Assembly (NCBI GenBank): GCA_019614645.1
Contig: JABWDB010000009.1
Location: 10,521,501 to 10,585,500 of the forward strand
Direction of reading: 5' to 3'
DNA: 64,000 nucleotides
Origin: Stratiolaelaps scimitus
Taxonomy: Eukaryota; Arthropoda; Arachnida; Mesostigmata; Laelapidae
The position numbers and the translations under genes are program-made. The notes below the pieces were generated by a model that saw only the letters and a list, made by a program, of their open reading frames with translations, was not told the DNA's origin and searched no databases. Within the stretch, counting starts at the first letter, position 1. Each line of letters begins with the position of its first letter. Positions 48,772 through 61,019 of this stretch are shown here, piece by piece.

Positions 48772-51393
48772 CCTGATGACCCGTTAGAGACATGCTTCTT
48801 CAGCGGTGTCACCGGCTAACCTATCATAGCTCGCTCGATCGGCAAAAAATATTAATTGAAATAATAATTAGCGGAATTTTGCTCCCTGAGGGGCACCCTT
48901 CGGCTCCCTTCATCGTCAGTGCTCTTCTTGCACTCTCCCTTGAATTCGGCCCTGGCCCGCGGCTCCCGAAGCCCCCATTTGTGTTGGACTATACCAGCCA
49001 TTATTTTTCTTACCTCTACCATCTTTCTGCTCTCGCATCGGCCTCATCAGCATTGTCCTCTTCGCGGTCGTTGTTTGAGTCTCCCTGACGTTCGCTCCTA
49101 TTAATGTGTTTGTGTGTGGGTGTGTGTTTGTCTGCAGCGTTCGATGATGCTGGTGGCGATGCGTCTAGCACCGATGTTTGGTCCAGTTCATCGTAATATA
49201 CAAATACATGTATGGATGTGAGTGGATCGACTCATTAGTCCCCCTATGCCGTTCCGTTAGTCGCGGCTTCATTTCAGCGCATTTCCGCGGCAAGGTCTTC
49301 TTCATCCTCTGGCCTTGTCCTGACTATAATCTCTTCCCCTCGTTCCGTCAGCTGCGGGCACACTCAGGTCTCAAAGTCCGCCCCGATCTCCTCCTGACCC
49401 TTCTGCGTTTTCAGTCCCTCTCAAACTCTGACTTCAACCTTTGATCTCGATCCGTACTTTCTCTCACATTATTCTGTCCTGGAAGCTCCTACGTCAAGCC
49501 TTCTCAGCCCCTCTTTCTTTGCCGTTCTCTAGGTGCTATTTCTCTTAGCTTTTTACGTGTTCCTTCGGTGTTGCTATAAACACTCCCTTTTTTCCTCTTG
49601 AATTTTCTTATTCGTCTGCTGGCTGCGTCGACAACGGTGCCGTGCTTGTGTCTATCGACCTCTAGCACCGCGCGGAGCCCGTGAACAACGTGGACCCTAC
49701 AGAGAGCTGGTTCTTTTTTCCTGTTCACTTTTAATGGTGTTTTAAACGCTTCATTTAGCTATGCGAAGGATATGTGGAGGCACTTTGCAAACGTGTCTGA
49801 CTCATCCGTCGGAGCCGACCCCTGCTGACTTACCGGGTGTCCGTCCGCGCGCCCACCGCCAGCTCGAAGTGAAACATCCACTTCTGCGCTAAATTAATGA
49901 ATGCATCTATTAAGCAATTAATTTTTGATCGTTGTTCGCCCGACACACAGAGAAATATTGAATGGCTGGTGGTCAAGTTTGCGGATGTATGCATTCGCGT
50001 TTTACACAAGTGAAAGAGATTACACGGCTCATCCGATCTAACGGTTTAATTTGATGTATTGCATTGTGTGGAATTCAACCGATCGACATTCGATAACCGT
50101 TCGAATTTGACCGACTGTTGTTGTTCCCCAAACTAAAACTTCGAAGTTTCAGACTCTGCACTTGAGCTACTGCATGAAATGTATATCAGTGCCCCTATAA
50201 CAGCTCTGATTCTACGTCCTGTTCTGTGCAGAAATTGTGATTGAAGGTCTGTATTGATTGTGTATTGTGCATACATTTACAAATCTCCTGATGACCTTTC
50301 GGGCTACCATGCCGAGTGAATCATTGGTGTCCTTCCCAGAACGTTCTCTGCGTCGGAACTAGCTCCTCAAGTTCTGTAGAGCTAAGCACTGGAATCCGGT
50401 GTGGCGCTGCTTATGCTTCCTCAAGTTGTACTTGGACGTCTGGTAGCTCTACCTCGGGCTGCCTGACAAGGCAACTGTGGCACGCCCCGAGAAATGTGTG
50501 TCTGTGTGTATATATCTATTGCAGCAATACACATACATATGTCGGAACTACAACTAAAACGTAGCATACCCAACAGGAATCCATAAGTTTGTTACGAGCG
50601 CAGCACTTCGCTACGCATTAAAAATGGCTCTTCGACGCCTCCATGCTCTAGCTACCGGATAGTGTACCGTCCCATTGTTGCTGTTGTGGCGAACTTGGCT
50701 TGTTGATGCAGACAGAAGCAAATGACTGTATGTTGAGGATGAAGTCAGCCGCTAAAGTCACTAAACGCGACGGCAGACTACTCAGACAGCGGCGTTTCCC
50801 TCACTGCAAGGAGCCGTTTCTGTTCGTAGCAATTGCGCGCTGGCCCCCGGCCTCGTTCAACTCTTTGACGGCTAGCTATAAGCCTTTCTTCGTCAGCAGT
50901 GCCGCGGCATTCCTAAGGGCCATGTTAATGAGCAGCTTTCCAGTTTTCTGAAGTGAACAGAGTTTGAATCGGAACAGTGACGGCCGCCAGCTAATTTTAG
51001 GCTTTGGATTTGAAAGAGTGTTCCAGAAAGCTTTGGGTGAGTCTTTTAGTTCCGTCCTTCCCAGGACGCCCATCCACTACCCCGCCCGTGCGGGACCTAC
51101 CCCCGACTTGGTTCAACACAGGTCCATGCTCCCATTCTCTTCGGGATCCTTGCGACTCCCTATCCAAGTCATTAGGTTCCGTCCATTCAGGGTCCGAGGG
51201 GTTGCCCTTATTGGGCGCCCAATGCAGCTTCGACTCCTTCGGTGGCTTCGAATGACGCTGGATTGAGGCAGGAGGAGTTTGCTCAGCCACCCTAAAAGCC
51301 AGTTACCCAACTCTACACTTCCTCATTTTGCTTTTCGTTCTATTTGCCTGGTGCTGCCCTACCTTCCATTTTGCCCATTCGTTTGCCATGTAG

Positions 51394-51848
51394 CCCGTGA
51401 ACAAAGGTATACCACGAGGATACACGATGTGAATGTTGAATTCAGCAAACAAAGACGATTCCGATTGCTTCTGTCTGCCATAGAGGAAAGAGCGGCATCA
51501 CAATCGACAACGGGAACGTTCTTGTCTATTTCATTTAAGGAAAAGTTATGCATGACCCGTGCGATTCACTCCGCGAGATGTCTAACGTCGATGGTTGACG
51601 TATCAAGAACTACTACCCAACATCTTCACTTTCGTGGCGAATTCCCTCTCGTCCTCGTTCACCTACCGAAATCAGAGTGCTATAACTATGAAGGGCGCGA
51701 CTTTCCAAGTGACATTTGCTGCTCGCTGTTGGCGTATTCGGTAGTATTCATTCAAGCGTACCATGAACGGTCTAAAAGAAGCAGAAAGCGCATCCGCTCG
51801 GTTGATCAGCCACCACCTCAAAAGTGGAAAGGTCTGCCGAAAGAACAG
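51394..51848 (+). CDS. candidate internal coding exon, unrecognised
   Basis: The segment is preceded by a pyrimidine-rich tract ending in TAG (acceptor-like, 51391-51393) and followed by CAG|GTAAAC (donor-like, 51849 on). It is open in one frame throughout (151 codons plus two leading bases), and the frame extends on both sides from 51267 to 51917. The residues look protein-like: polar start (REQRYTTRIHDV), mixed middle, and a very basic segment (RSKRSRKRIR) followed by PPPQKWKG near the end. No catalytic motif or fold is recognised. GC is close to 48%, so a run of about 217 open codons is uncommon but not decisive. No partner exon was identified. Confidence 0.25.
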
Positions 51849-54800
51849 GTAAACGGAGCAACGGTTGGAAAGCTAGGTGCTCGAGGGCAGCTTTGGAAAT
51901 GTGAGTTTCAAATTTGAGCCCTTCAGCGGAGCGCAAGAGGGCCCCGGTGGCTGAGGGGTGAGTAGTAGCTGGTAAACGAACGGCATGGCGCCTCACCTTC
52001 GGTTCTCGCGTCTCGCAGTCTTCTTTCGGGTGCCGGTTCAACCGTCAAACCTGCTCTGTTGTGATACCTATTTCGTGCCTATTTTGTCGAACCCACCCTG
52101 TTGTCGCTGTATAACCGAACAGCGCCAAACGGAGCGGCAATCGTGCGGAATCTAGCTTGAGGTGAGAGATGCTTGAGGTTCTCGTTTCCAAAACAGGGTT
52201 AGAATGCAAATCGGAAAGCAATCAGCCAACCGAGATAGCGGGCAACCAGCTGTTGAGAAACTTGAACAGGCCCCCCCCCAATAGCTTGCCTTCCACATCG
52301 GTTCCGAGGTTCAGCATTTTCGTTCTCACTCACTCTCGTCCGGAGATTAAACAGACCTACACAAACGTGCAAGTGTTCCACCTTTGTTATATCTTTCTGC
52401 CTTTCCTCGTCGTCAACCCGCTGCGTCGGCTGTGTCCCGTATTTGCTCTCTCCGCGCACTTTTCAAAAGGTTGTGTTCCCTTTCGCCCATCGCTCTCTTT
52501 ATGCCATCCCCAACAAGTCCCCCGTGCCGCGAAAACGCAAGCAGTCTGAGACAGCCTCGAGTGGTACTGCATGCTTGCATCGCGTGCAAGCTAAATCGTT
52601 CACCACGGGTTAGAAGTGATACAGCAGCGACTGCGACACCGGGTCGCTTTAAGCTTGGCTCTTTCCACTGTGTTTGCAGTGGATGTCGCCGTCCTCAACT
52701 CTGAGACAGTGGTTCACTGGCTTTCAGTGTTTCGGGAAACAATGTGCCGTGGGCTGAATAGGGAACAACAGGAACTGTTAAGCAGTTAAGTAGGTAGTGC
52801 TTTAGGAGGCTCGCAGGTCAGTCCTGCAACGGCCTGTCAGGACTTTCGGGTCGGACGGAGAGGCGGAGCGCGAAGAGTCGACTTAGATGCCTTATGGCGA
52901 GTTGTATACAGACTTTGTCTTCCTTGCATGATACATATCTGTTTACAGTGAGGTGAGAAGTGAAAGAAGGACTCTGGTTAGGAGCCGCAGGCAACTAGGT
53001 ACACCAGTTAAAACCTAGGGCGCACAGGTTTGCCAGTGTTTAGAAAGCAGACTTCGGAATGACTTCTTTAAGGGCCATACTCTCGGCCGATTTTGTCTGT
53101 TAAGGACTATTCTGAAGCGTGGCCAGCTCAACGCTGAGAAGACATATATCGGGTTCGATCTCAGCGACAGCATAACTTTTCTTTAAATTTAAATGCCAGA
53201 CTTGTTGAGCTCTATAAAGACCTATGCTATTGGATACCATACGAGACGGGTGACTAAACAAAGAAATTTGTCAGGTGCATCATACGAGTGAGACGTTGGT
53301 CATTTCCAAATGTATACTCTTGCGAAAAGTAGTCCATTTAGGCTTACAAATTGCGTTGTGGAATTTGAACTCAGTAGATGCCAAGCGATATGTTCAACAA
53401 AATACCTTGTAAACTAAGGCTGAATCACGCTGCTTATATGCCTACCATAGACCTTGTATAATATCTTAGAGGCTTAGAGATAATCATTGCTTTCAAGCGC
53501 TCGTTCGTTTTGCCTCATGGCATTCTGTGTCATATGATAACTTCTTGTAGCTTGCTATCTCACATAGTGGCGTGTGGTTGACTGTCAACAGATAATGACA
53601 CTAACACAGAGAGGAATCTCGTAATAAAATTGGGCTAATTAACATAGGTTATAATCATCGCGTATATGTCGAAAAGCATGCAGCGCCACGATAACAATTA
53701 AGTAATTTAAGGCATCGCATCTATACTGAGTGATCTGCTGTTCTACGACGTATAGCGAATCTGCTCTTTGAACGAGATATCACCCCACTAGAGGATTGGT
53801 TTAATTGTAAGCCTTGTTTTCGTAGTTGTTGGCTTTGTGTTACAAGCACTTCGTAGGAATAACAACACACGATAAATGGTTAATTATCTTAAAAGCGGAT
53901 AGGTTGGTGTTTTTAATTACGACGGAGTTCATAACATTACTTCGCAAAAGTGTCGGCAAATAATTCCATAATATATGTTGGCTAGGTGCTCAGGTGCATT
54001 GACTGTAAAACGATTATATCGGTGGGCAATTTTAGGAAATAAATGAGTATTTTATTTTAAATAGTGGTTGAATGTGGTTTTATAATTATAATAATAGGTG
54101 ACAAATAATCTGACCACCGTCCGGTATAGCCGACGAGACGGGGTCGAATTGTCTAGTTATGGACAAGGCATCGGTTCTAGAGGCACTGGCAACGGCGGAT
54201 CCTGGGCATTTCTCTCATCTCCTACTGGTTCCTGCTTCCGAGCAGCAGCGGCACTAGTAGCAGCAGCCGCGGCCTTCAGCCGAACGAGCCGACAAACGAC
54301 CATACTACCAACGAGGGGTCTACCCGCATATGCCGAGTCTCTTGGGGCCAAGATTGATGAAGGTCTCCATCGGTGTCACCCACCAACAACGCTAACACCA
54401 CGACCAGCGCGGCGGGCGTCATCGCCGCTGCCACCGCCGGCATCACCGGAGTCGAGGCTGCCGCCTCGATCGCCGCAGCGGTCTCTATCTCTCCCTGTTC
54501 CTCTCACTCCCGCTGTTGTCAGACGCTTTGTAAATAATTAGCGTCTTTTTGAACATGTCGGTGTGGCGGCTGTGGCCAGCGGCGCCTCCTGGCGACATCG
54601 CTCTACGGTTCCGCTGCTGCTGCTACTACGAGCACGACCCGTGTTGAAACCGCCTCCCTTTAACGTACCGCAAATAGCCTCGCCTCCCGTGAGTGCCGCG
54701 GCCGGGGAACTGCCGCGTCTGAGAGAATGAACGGCAAGCGACGATGTCTCGCGTGGATTGGGCTGCCCTGCGACACGGGGCCGAGAGCGACTGGGTTCGG

Positions 54801-55103
54801 TTGGGTTCGCGAACGATGACAAATATGTTTTGAGTTTTTGGGTTAGCACTCATTAACAGGCGCTCCCGCGAGTACCGCCCGATGCGGCCTGGGAAGCCCT
54901 TCTTCATCTCGCGAAAGCAGGCGACAGCAGAAGTGGCGGGCGGTGCGAAAGATCTGCCCCTTCGGTAACGAACCCGCATTTTACTACTGCAACTATTATA
55001 GAAGAAGGTGACGACGATCTCACCTCGTGCTGAGGTCGATAATGCGTTGGCCACAGGGATACCGGTGTCCCGATGTCAAACGCCAAAAACCTGTGCTTTA
55101 GGC

Positions 55104-55203
55104 AACCTTCAGTTCGCCGGTTAAGGGAAGAAGGAATGAGACCAGCAGTATTATAAAACTGTAGAAAACTATACTAGAACGTATAGTGTCTCTGGCGAGT
55201 CCG
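55104..55203 (+). other. possible end of an untranslated first exon
   Basis: CCG|GTAAGTG at 55201-55208 is a strong donor match just downstream of the CpG-bearing block at 54.1-55.1 kb. A leader exon starting in that block and ending at 55203 would fit. The start is unknown; the left edge given is arbitrary. A 7-bp hairpin (55168-55187) lies inside. Confidence 0.18.
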
Positions 55204-55548
55204 GTAAGTGCTATCCTAAAAAAAAATAATTGAGTCGGTGACTGAAAGAGGAGGACGCCATCTATCAAACGGCTCAAACAAGAATATTCTGGGGGCGTAT
55301 TTTTAGGGGAAATGTTTGATTTGAGATTACCTCACGTCTAAGGACTACGCCAGTAATGCACATGCAATGGATGACCTTAAATCATGATGCCGATAATGAC
55401 GGCCAAAGTGTGTACGAATATTATTAAACAAATAATTTTCAAAAATTTGTGTTTGATAAATGTTTTGAGAAGAATTGAAAAATGTTTGATACTATAGATT
55501 CTCCATGGTATTGCTTAGTATGCTTTATTAATGTACTCGATACCCTGC

Positions 55549-55582
55549 TTTCCTGTTATATAATATTTCCTGTTATATATTG
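55549..55582. repeat. 17-bp tandem duplication
   Basis: Two adjacent 17-bp units share TTTCCTGTTATATA and differ only in their last three bases. The setting is AT-rich. Confidence 0.7.
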
Positions 55583-56570
55583 TCATTGGTTTTTGTTTGT
55601 AACCGAATACTTCTTGGAGAATGGTTTATATATAGTCATGGCTTTGGAGGGTTAGCTTTTCGGTAAAATTGCATATTTTCGCATAAGAGCATTCAAAGGC
55701 GAAATTCGAAATGCTTACAAGTAGGGTTCCATTTTCATTGGTTTATAATGGGCCAAAACAGGCGTTAAAGATGCTGCGCGCAACGTAACATGTAGGCGTA
55801 TATTTTGCAAATGTATAATAAAAATTCAGCTCAACCGAAATTGCTCGAGATCTTACAACTATCTTTATGACTCATTTGAGCTCATACGTAGTAAATAACT
55901 TAAAGTTACTTGTGTAACTAAAGTAAAAAAAGGAGTAAGTTACATACGAGTTACCTTTTTGTTAAAAAACTAACATAGTCCGCAAAATATGATCACCATA
56001 ATTTCCATTCATATGGACTATTTTTAAATTCGATTTGGTTAATATTAAGTTAAAACACTCAGATGAATGGTTCGATTTTGGGAGTGACTGTTGAAATTAG
56101 TAAGAGAGCCAGGTTGGCTCTGAAAAACATGTGGTCTATGATACTTAGCGCTTTTTACTAAGGAAAGTGTTGGTATCAAATGGCAATTGTATGAAGTGTT
56201 CATTCTTTGATTTTCATTGACTCCTCCTTTTTCTTTATTTTAATAAAGAGTAATTCCACTTTGACCCTCGGCCCTCCCCGCTCATCCTCCGACGATTCCC
56301 AGCGGTCTCTCCAAGTCCGAGACCATAAGTTGGTAAGAGATAAGCCACTTAAATCTCCCCTCGTAGCCCGAGCCCCAGCCGAGACCCCATTTCCGTCTGC
56401 CATCATGCGCCTCCTCGTCCCCCGCCTCCGCCGTCTGCACCGGCAGCGCTAGAAGCAGCAGTAGCAGCAGCAGACATTCGGAATACGACAAGAAGGGCCC
56501 GCACCGCTCGTAGCCACGCACACAGCCGACAGAAAGAGCACTCGTTCAATTTCACGCATCTCCTTTTTCC

Positions 56571-56592
56571 AGCAGCAGCAGCAGCAGCAGCA
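56571..56592. repeat. (CAG)n triplet repeat
   Basis: About seven CAG units ending immediately before an ATG in good start context (56593). Shorter CAG runs lie at about 56455-56472. Confidence 0.9.
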
Positions 56593-56841
56593 ATGGCACC
56601 CACAGAAGACAGCAGCTCGTGGCTCTCTCGCTTTCGTTTCCCCTGTCCTCCTTCGTTTCTTGTGATTCCACTAGTTCTTCAACCCTCGAATTGCCAGCAG
56701 CCCGCGGCGGCGGCAGTCTCGAAGCAGCGCCACTATCGTCATCCAACCGAGACAGACCCTGCCTGGCCGCGCGCCATCCGTTCTCTCACATGTACATACG
56801 AAGAGGCAACCGACTCGAGCAGGAGTAGCAGCCGGCGATGA
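56593..56841 (+). CDS. possible short coding start after a CAG tract, 82 aa
   Basis: An ATG in a good context (G at -3, G at +4) follows the CAG tract at 56571-56592 directly. It opens an 82-codon frame beginning MAPTEDSSSWLSRF and ending in a Ser/Arg-rich tail before TGA. It could be the first coding codons of a gene whose leader is the surrounding triplet-rich block, or an upstream open frame. No domain is recognised and no convincing donor was found inside it. Confidence 0.13.
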   Translation: MAPTEDSSSWLSRFRFPCPPSFLVIPLVLQPSNCQQPAAAAVSKQRHYRHPTETDPAWPRAIRSLTCTYEEATDSSRSSSRR

Positions 56842-57046
56842 AACCCCCAAAAGACTCCCACCCTACAGCAACCAACCAACCATCAGCGCCCCAGTGTCGC
56901 TCGCACTGCCAGAGCTGGTAGCGACGGCAGCCAGTACCAGCGTCACAGTGCGTCGGCTTTCTCCTTGGGTGGTTCGCCTCTCTCGTTGTCTCTCGTCGCG
57001 TTCGTTGTCTGTTGTGCCCCTCATTCGTCCGTCACTGAGCATGTGA

Positions 57047-57586
57047 ATGTGCCTGGGCGATGTGTGCCGACGCCGCGACGCGTCGTTGAAGCAGACTACA
57101 GAGAAGAGACAGGGCGAGGAAGAGCAAGCAGCAACGAGCGGTGACGGTTTCGTCGTGGGCTTTCGTGCCAGAGGTGGTGGCAACGAATCACCCGGGGGGG
57201 CTGACGAGAGTAGCAAAGTCGGGGTCCGGGGACCCCCCTCCGGAAGGCCAGCTTCTCTGGCACCTCCTCCGAGTGTATTCTCTAGCAAGCGCCGACAGAA
57301 CAGCAGCAACAGCAGCAGCAGCAGAATAGCAAACGAAATCGAGAAAGGCGATTTTAAACTTCTTTATCTGACGGCGGCTGCCGTCACCGTTCGCCGCCGC
57401 GACCATCAGGCGTCACGAAAGCACCAACTAACTGTCTCGGGACCATTACTGCTTTGCCCTTCTGACCGAACGGCCGCCTGTAATCGCTATCAGCTAGACG
57501 AAGCGATATTGGCGACCCGATCTGAGCCCACAGTGCTGCTGGATCCACTACTGTTGACCGCGCTCGAGACGCCTCCCGTTGAGTGA
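57047..57586 (+). CDS. candidate 179-residue open frame in a GC-rich block
   Basis: The frame begins at an ATG with a poor context (T at -3) and ends in TGA. The product is low in complexity: a Glu/Lys-rich start, a Gly/Pro-rich centre, a Ser/Asn run encoded by the CAG tract at 57300-57324, then an ordinary-looking Leu/Arg-rich end. Overlapping minus-strand frames are almost as long, as expected where GC is high and stops are rare. I see no domain. More likely this is an untranslated leader or chance than a gene. Confidence 0.12.
   Translation: MCLGDVCRRRDASLKQTTEKRQGEEEQAATSGDGFVVGFRARGGGNESPGGADESSKVGVRGPPSGRPASLAPPPSVFSSKRRQNSSNSSSSRIANEIEKGDFKLLYLTAAAVTVRRRDHQASRKHQLTVSGPLLLCPSDRTAACNRYQLDEAILATRSEPTVLLDPLLLTALETPPVE
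57300..57324. repeat. (CAG/CAA)n triplet repeat
   Basis: A CAG run with one CAA. It reads as Ser/Asn in the frame 57047-57586. Confidence 0.85.
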
Positions 57587-58187
57587 ACTACATGCCGCTA
57601 CATTTGGCTGCTGTTGCTTCGCTTGCGTCGTTGTTTTTGTCTACAACCGTTGCAGTTCGTTGCGTTTCACACATTTCTAGCTGATGCAATCCGCCTGCAC
57701 GAATAATGGGTGGGATGAGTGACCACCTTAGCAGCGGCAATGACGTACCCAGAGCTGGCCCAACACCATTGTCGAGGGGTGGCGGGGCTCTTGGATCTTG
57801 ATGATTCAGTCGGCTGAATCAGTGTTTGGCTGTTGTTGTTGATGGTGGCGGGATAGTATCGTGGTGTAGTGAGCGTTACGACATCGAGAAACTGCGTCCC
57901 TGACCGACTTGGCCCGACTTATCCGCGTTGCAGCTTCGACAGAAGCGGCAATTGCTGCTGCTGCTGCCGGAGGCCGTTCCTTTTCTTTCCTCTTCTTTGC
58001 TTCCTGCTCTACCGAGGATGGACGGCACAAACGCAGACTCTCTGCAATCCTAGTTCTACCACAATCGGTTCAGTACGCTTCTCTGTCAGCCTCTGCGCGA
58101 GGATGCCTCCTTACCGATCGGTGGGAGCAGGGCATCGGCAAGCCAACCCGACAAGCTCGGGGGGATAGGCAGCAGCCAGTTCGGTTG

Positions 58188-58203
58188 CTAGCTAGCTAGC
58201 TAG
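58188..58203. repeat. (GCTA)4 tetranucleotide repeat
   Basis: Four GCTA units, self-complementary (CTAG-containing). Confidence 0.85.
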
Positions 58204-58326
58204 GAGGAATGGGACGGGGCAGGGCGCCCACTCCCTCACGACCAAGACCATCGGATTCAGGACGGAACGACGACGGCGACGAACAGGCGGACAAGTGAGC
58301 AAGCGACAATGACGACGACAACGACA

Positions 58327-58350
58327 ACAGCAGTAGCAGCAGCAGCAGCC
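58327..58350. repeat. (CAG)n triplet repeat
   Basis: CAG units with one TAG interruption, within a GAC/AAC triplet-rich stretch from about 58300. Confidence 0.8.
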
Positions 58351-60225
58351 GACAATGTCGACGGCAACGACGGGATGGGTCTCGGGCCTGGCTCTGCCGA
58401 CGCTAGGGTCCATCCTAACGGCGGCGGGTTAGTTAATTAAAGTGGGGTGGCGGCCTCGGCTGGCATGCCGCGGCCGCCTTTGGTAGCTAGCAGGGTGCCT
58501 GCCCCTTTCTCCCGGCCGGCCCCTGCCCACCACAGTGGCGTTAGTGCTACACGAAAGAGCAGCGAGCAAGAGCCCATGCGGCGAGTACACCAGGCCAGGC
58601 CGCGAGCAAGCTAGCTGTGCTACTGGCTCTACAGACGACGAGAGAGGGGTACTTGCAGAAGCTGTAGCGGTGGATACCGACGGCGGTGGTAACGGCGGCG
58701 GCCGCGGTGGTGCCTTGCTCTCGGCAACGGCACCGCCAGCACTTCTACTATCGCTTTGATTCGAAGACCGCGCTCCCGCCGCGGCTAGAAGAGTCCCCTC
58801 CTTGCAAGCATCCCCCGGGGCGGGCTCCAACACGCCTCCCCTTTTCCATCCTCGTTCTCTTCTCTTCTTCTCCCTGACGCGATGGCTCTCTATATAGAAA
58901 CAATCCTCGCAGTTTGTCCCCGCTCCCAGCCCCAAGCCGTCCAACAATCTCCCCGCTGCGCGTAATTCTCCCTCAGTGCGGCGCGCGACGTAGCGCCGAG
59001 GCACGGAGTGCACATCACCGGACGACTACGCTCTCATTCTCTCTCACTAGCGTGAGAGCTGCAAGCGGCCGGCCGGCCGCCGTGTTTTTAGCGTTACTGT
59101 CACGAGACGGCTGCCATAGGGTGACTGAAGGGCAACATGAGAGTGAGGGTTGGCGGTGCTGTGGGGACCGGAGAGGGGCAGAGGAGTAGAGGGTGAATAG
59201 GGATTGGAAGGGCACAGTTGGGCGTTGAGTTTCGTAGCTACTGCTATGGGCCGGCGGCGAGACAGACACGAGCAGGGGTTTTGTGCAGGCGGGCTAAGGA
59301 AGTTAATAGAAAGAGGAATAAAACGGAGCCGCCGCAGCCGCCGGCGGCGGCGGCGACGGCGGAGTCATCAGCGGCAGGAACGAAGCACGGGCAGCCGCAG
59401 CAGAGGGCGCAGGCAACGCGCTTTCGTGTTGTGATCCCCCCAACAGAAGTCCATAGTCCATCCAACCTTCCGTTGGTGAGGACCAACGTCGCGTCGCGAC
59501 TCCATCCGCCTCTCGCGCCCTCTAATAGATTGAAGAGATACCATCACCCCCAAGCCCTGTCCGTGCCCTATTGCACGATCCCCTAAGTGAGCGGCGTGCC
59601 CAGACTCCAGCCACCCGAAGCTCGCAACCACCGCTGGTGCCGTACACTGCGTACGCATATACGCGGCAATAGTGGCTATGCGCATTAGCCAGCAGCAACA
59701 GAAGCAGCAACCAAGCGACCAGCCAGTCTCCGAGCAAGGCCCATAACATGTTCTCTCTCGCCACGACTGGCGTCACTCGTATTTCCAGAGGTCGACGAAG
59801 CCACCCAGCGGCGACGAGGCTACAGTGGCAGTTGCTGAAGTATTATTATATTATACGTTAGTCAGCGGCACCGCAGTGCCTCTACTCAGTGCCAGTGGGC
59901 TTTGGGAACAAGCTCCGCAGGGTTCTGTTTAGTTTGGTTGAACACCGGGACGGCGTGTCTCTCGGTATTGAAGATCATCGAGTCGTATTAATCCCGTAAA
60001 GAAAGTAAATCAAGTAACTACTCATAGAAATGACTAGTGTGAAAGTAATGGTCGGTACGGCTACAGTAAAATGAATGCACAGACAGAGTGTGTTCCAAAA
60101 GTTAAGGAAATCAACAACACAGAAGTCTATCGATAAGGTAGTAGAAAGTGTGCAGAAAACGACGAGTGGTGAACCTTTACCAATACCTACGTATTCCAGA
60201 AGAAAAAGACAACACAAAAAAAAAG

Positions 60226-60289
60226 TAAATGCTTTATTGGTTTATTAAAGGAAATGCAGCCCTACACTGCTTAAGTTCTCTTGTATGGG
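60226..60289 (-). mobile_element. possible 3' end of an old retroelement, copy B
   Basis: This is the second copy of the repeat at 19989-20048, 40 kb away and in the same orientation. On the minus strand it reads through two AATAAA signals and then into a run of T on the plus-strand complement side (an A9 run lies at about 60216-60224 on the plus strand). Identity outside the 15-base core (60238-60252) is moderate and gapped, so both copies would be old. Confidence 0.35.
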
Positions 60290-60557
60290 CGGGCGTTTAT
60301 TTCTATACACACGTCCGTGTCCCTCCGGATAGATTCACAATGACAATTCCACATGGCATTAAGATACGAAATACTTCCAGTGGCCATGTCGGCCATTACT
60401 TCCCGTTGCTGACATTTACATATTGCCGGAAAAAAGCTAGGGCCTCTCCCCCCCATCTGTCTCTCTCTCGCTCTCGTTCTATCGATCTCGATTTCTCACT
60501 ACCTTAACGCAGAGCTACCAGTATCGTCAGTATAAAAAGACACATGATTGGCTCGCA

Positions 60558-60577
60558 CCGCCGCCGCCGCCGCCGCC
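60558..60577. repeat. (CCG)n triplet repeat
   Basis: About six CCG units, preceded 28 bp upstream by TATAAAAAG. Confidence 0.85.
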
Positions 60578-61000
60578 ACAGGGGCGTAGCGTATATTGCG
60601 GCGGTGTGCTTGCCCTCGGGCAGGACAGGACAGCGATGTGTGCCACTGTGAGTATGTGGGCGAGTCTGTATATGTGTGCTGCAATACGAAGTGTGTATGT
60701 GGGTCTGTGTGCTGCCTCGTGGGCGGTGCGATATAACTCAAGTGAGAGTCAAGCACATTTTTAATTAAAATACCGTTGCAGTCTTTTTTTTTGTGAACGT
60801 GCACTTCCGCGAGATGCTTACACTGTCCATGCATACACGACACGACACGGCGAGCGCGTCAAGCCGGCGAGCCGTGCAGAGAACGGGGCCCGCTCGGGTC
60901 CACACGGGATATTTCCACGTCGTGGAGTCCGCTCGTTTCCCTATGCGCCCTTTCTCCTATCACTACAACACTATGGTCTCTCGGTAATTTATTTTGAAGC

Positions 61001-61019
61001 AGAGAGAGAGAGAGAGAGA
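61001..61019. repeat. (GA)n microsatellite
   Basis: About nine GA units. Confidence 0.9.

Larger units (their letters stand above)
39427..51266. other. no gene recognised apart from the listed MITE and repeats
   Basis: GC-rich patches at 39.4-40.4 and 44.0-45.3 kb carry short chance frames. CAG|GTAAGG near 45933-45941 is a further isolated donor match. Nothing else is supported. Confidence 0.5.
51849..56300. other. no gene recognised
   Basis: A tRNA-like fragment is suspected at 51937-52050 (see findings). 52.7-54.1 and 55.2-56.2 kb are AT-rich and featureless. 54.1-55.1 kb is GC-rich with CAG triplets and no ATG-initiated long frame. Confidence 0.5.
56300..59830. promoter_or_regulatory. 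CpG- and triplet-rich block, promoter or first-exon-like
   Basis: About 3.5 kb of GC-rich DNA is dense in CAG, CTG, CCG, GAC and CGG triplets, with CpG dinucleotides retained and AT-rich sequence before it. Open frames occur on both strands with no dominant one. Long leaders rich in CAG are common in arthropod developmental and neural genes, so a promoter or 5'-UTR role is a reasonable inference. A TATATA at 58891 is not correctly spaced to a good initiator. The strand is undetermined. Confidence 0.3.

Noticed and set aside
58891..58911. TATATA motif followed by an initiator-like CAGTTTG
   Set aside because: Spacing of about 20 bp is too short for a standard TATA-initiator pair.
60531..60539. 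TATAAAAAG as a TATA box
   Set aside because: The expected start site falls inside a (CCG)n run with no initiator match and no downstream frame.
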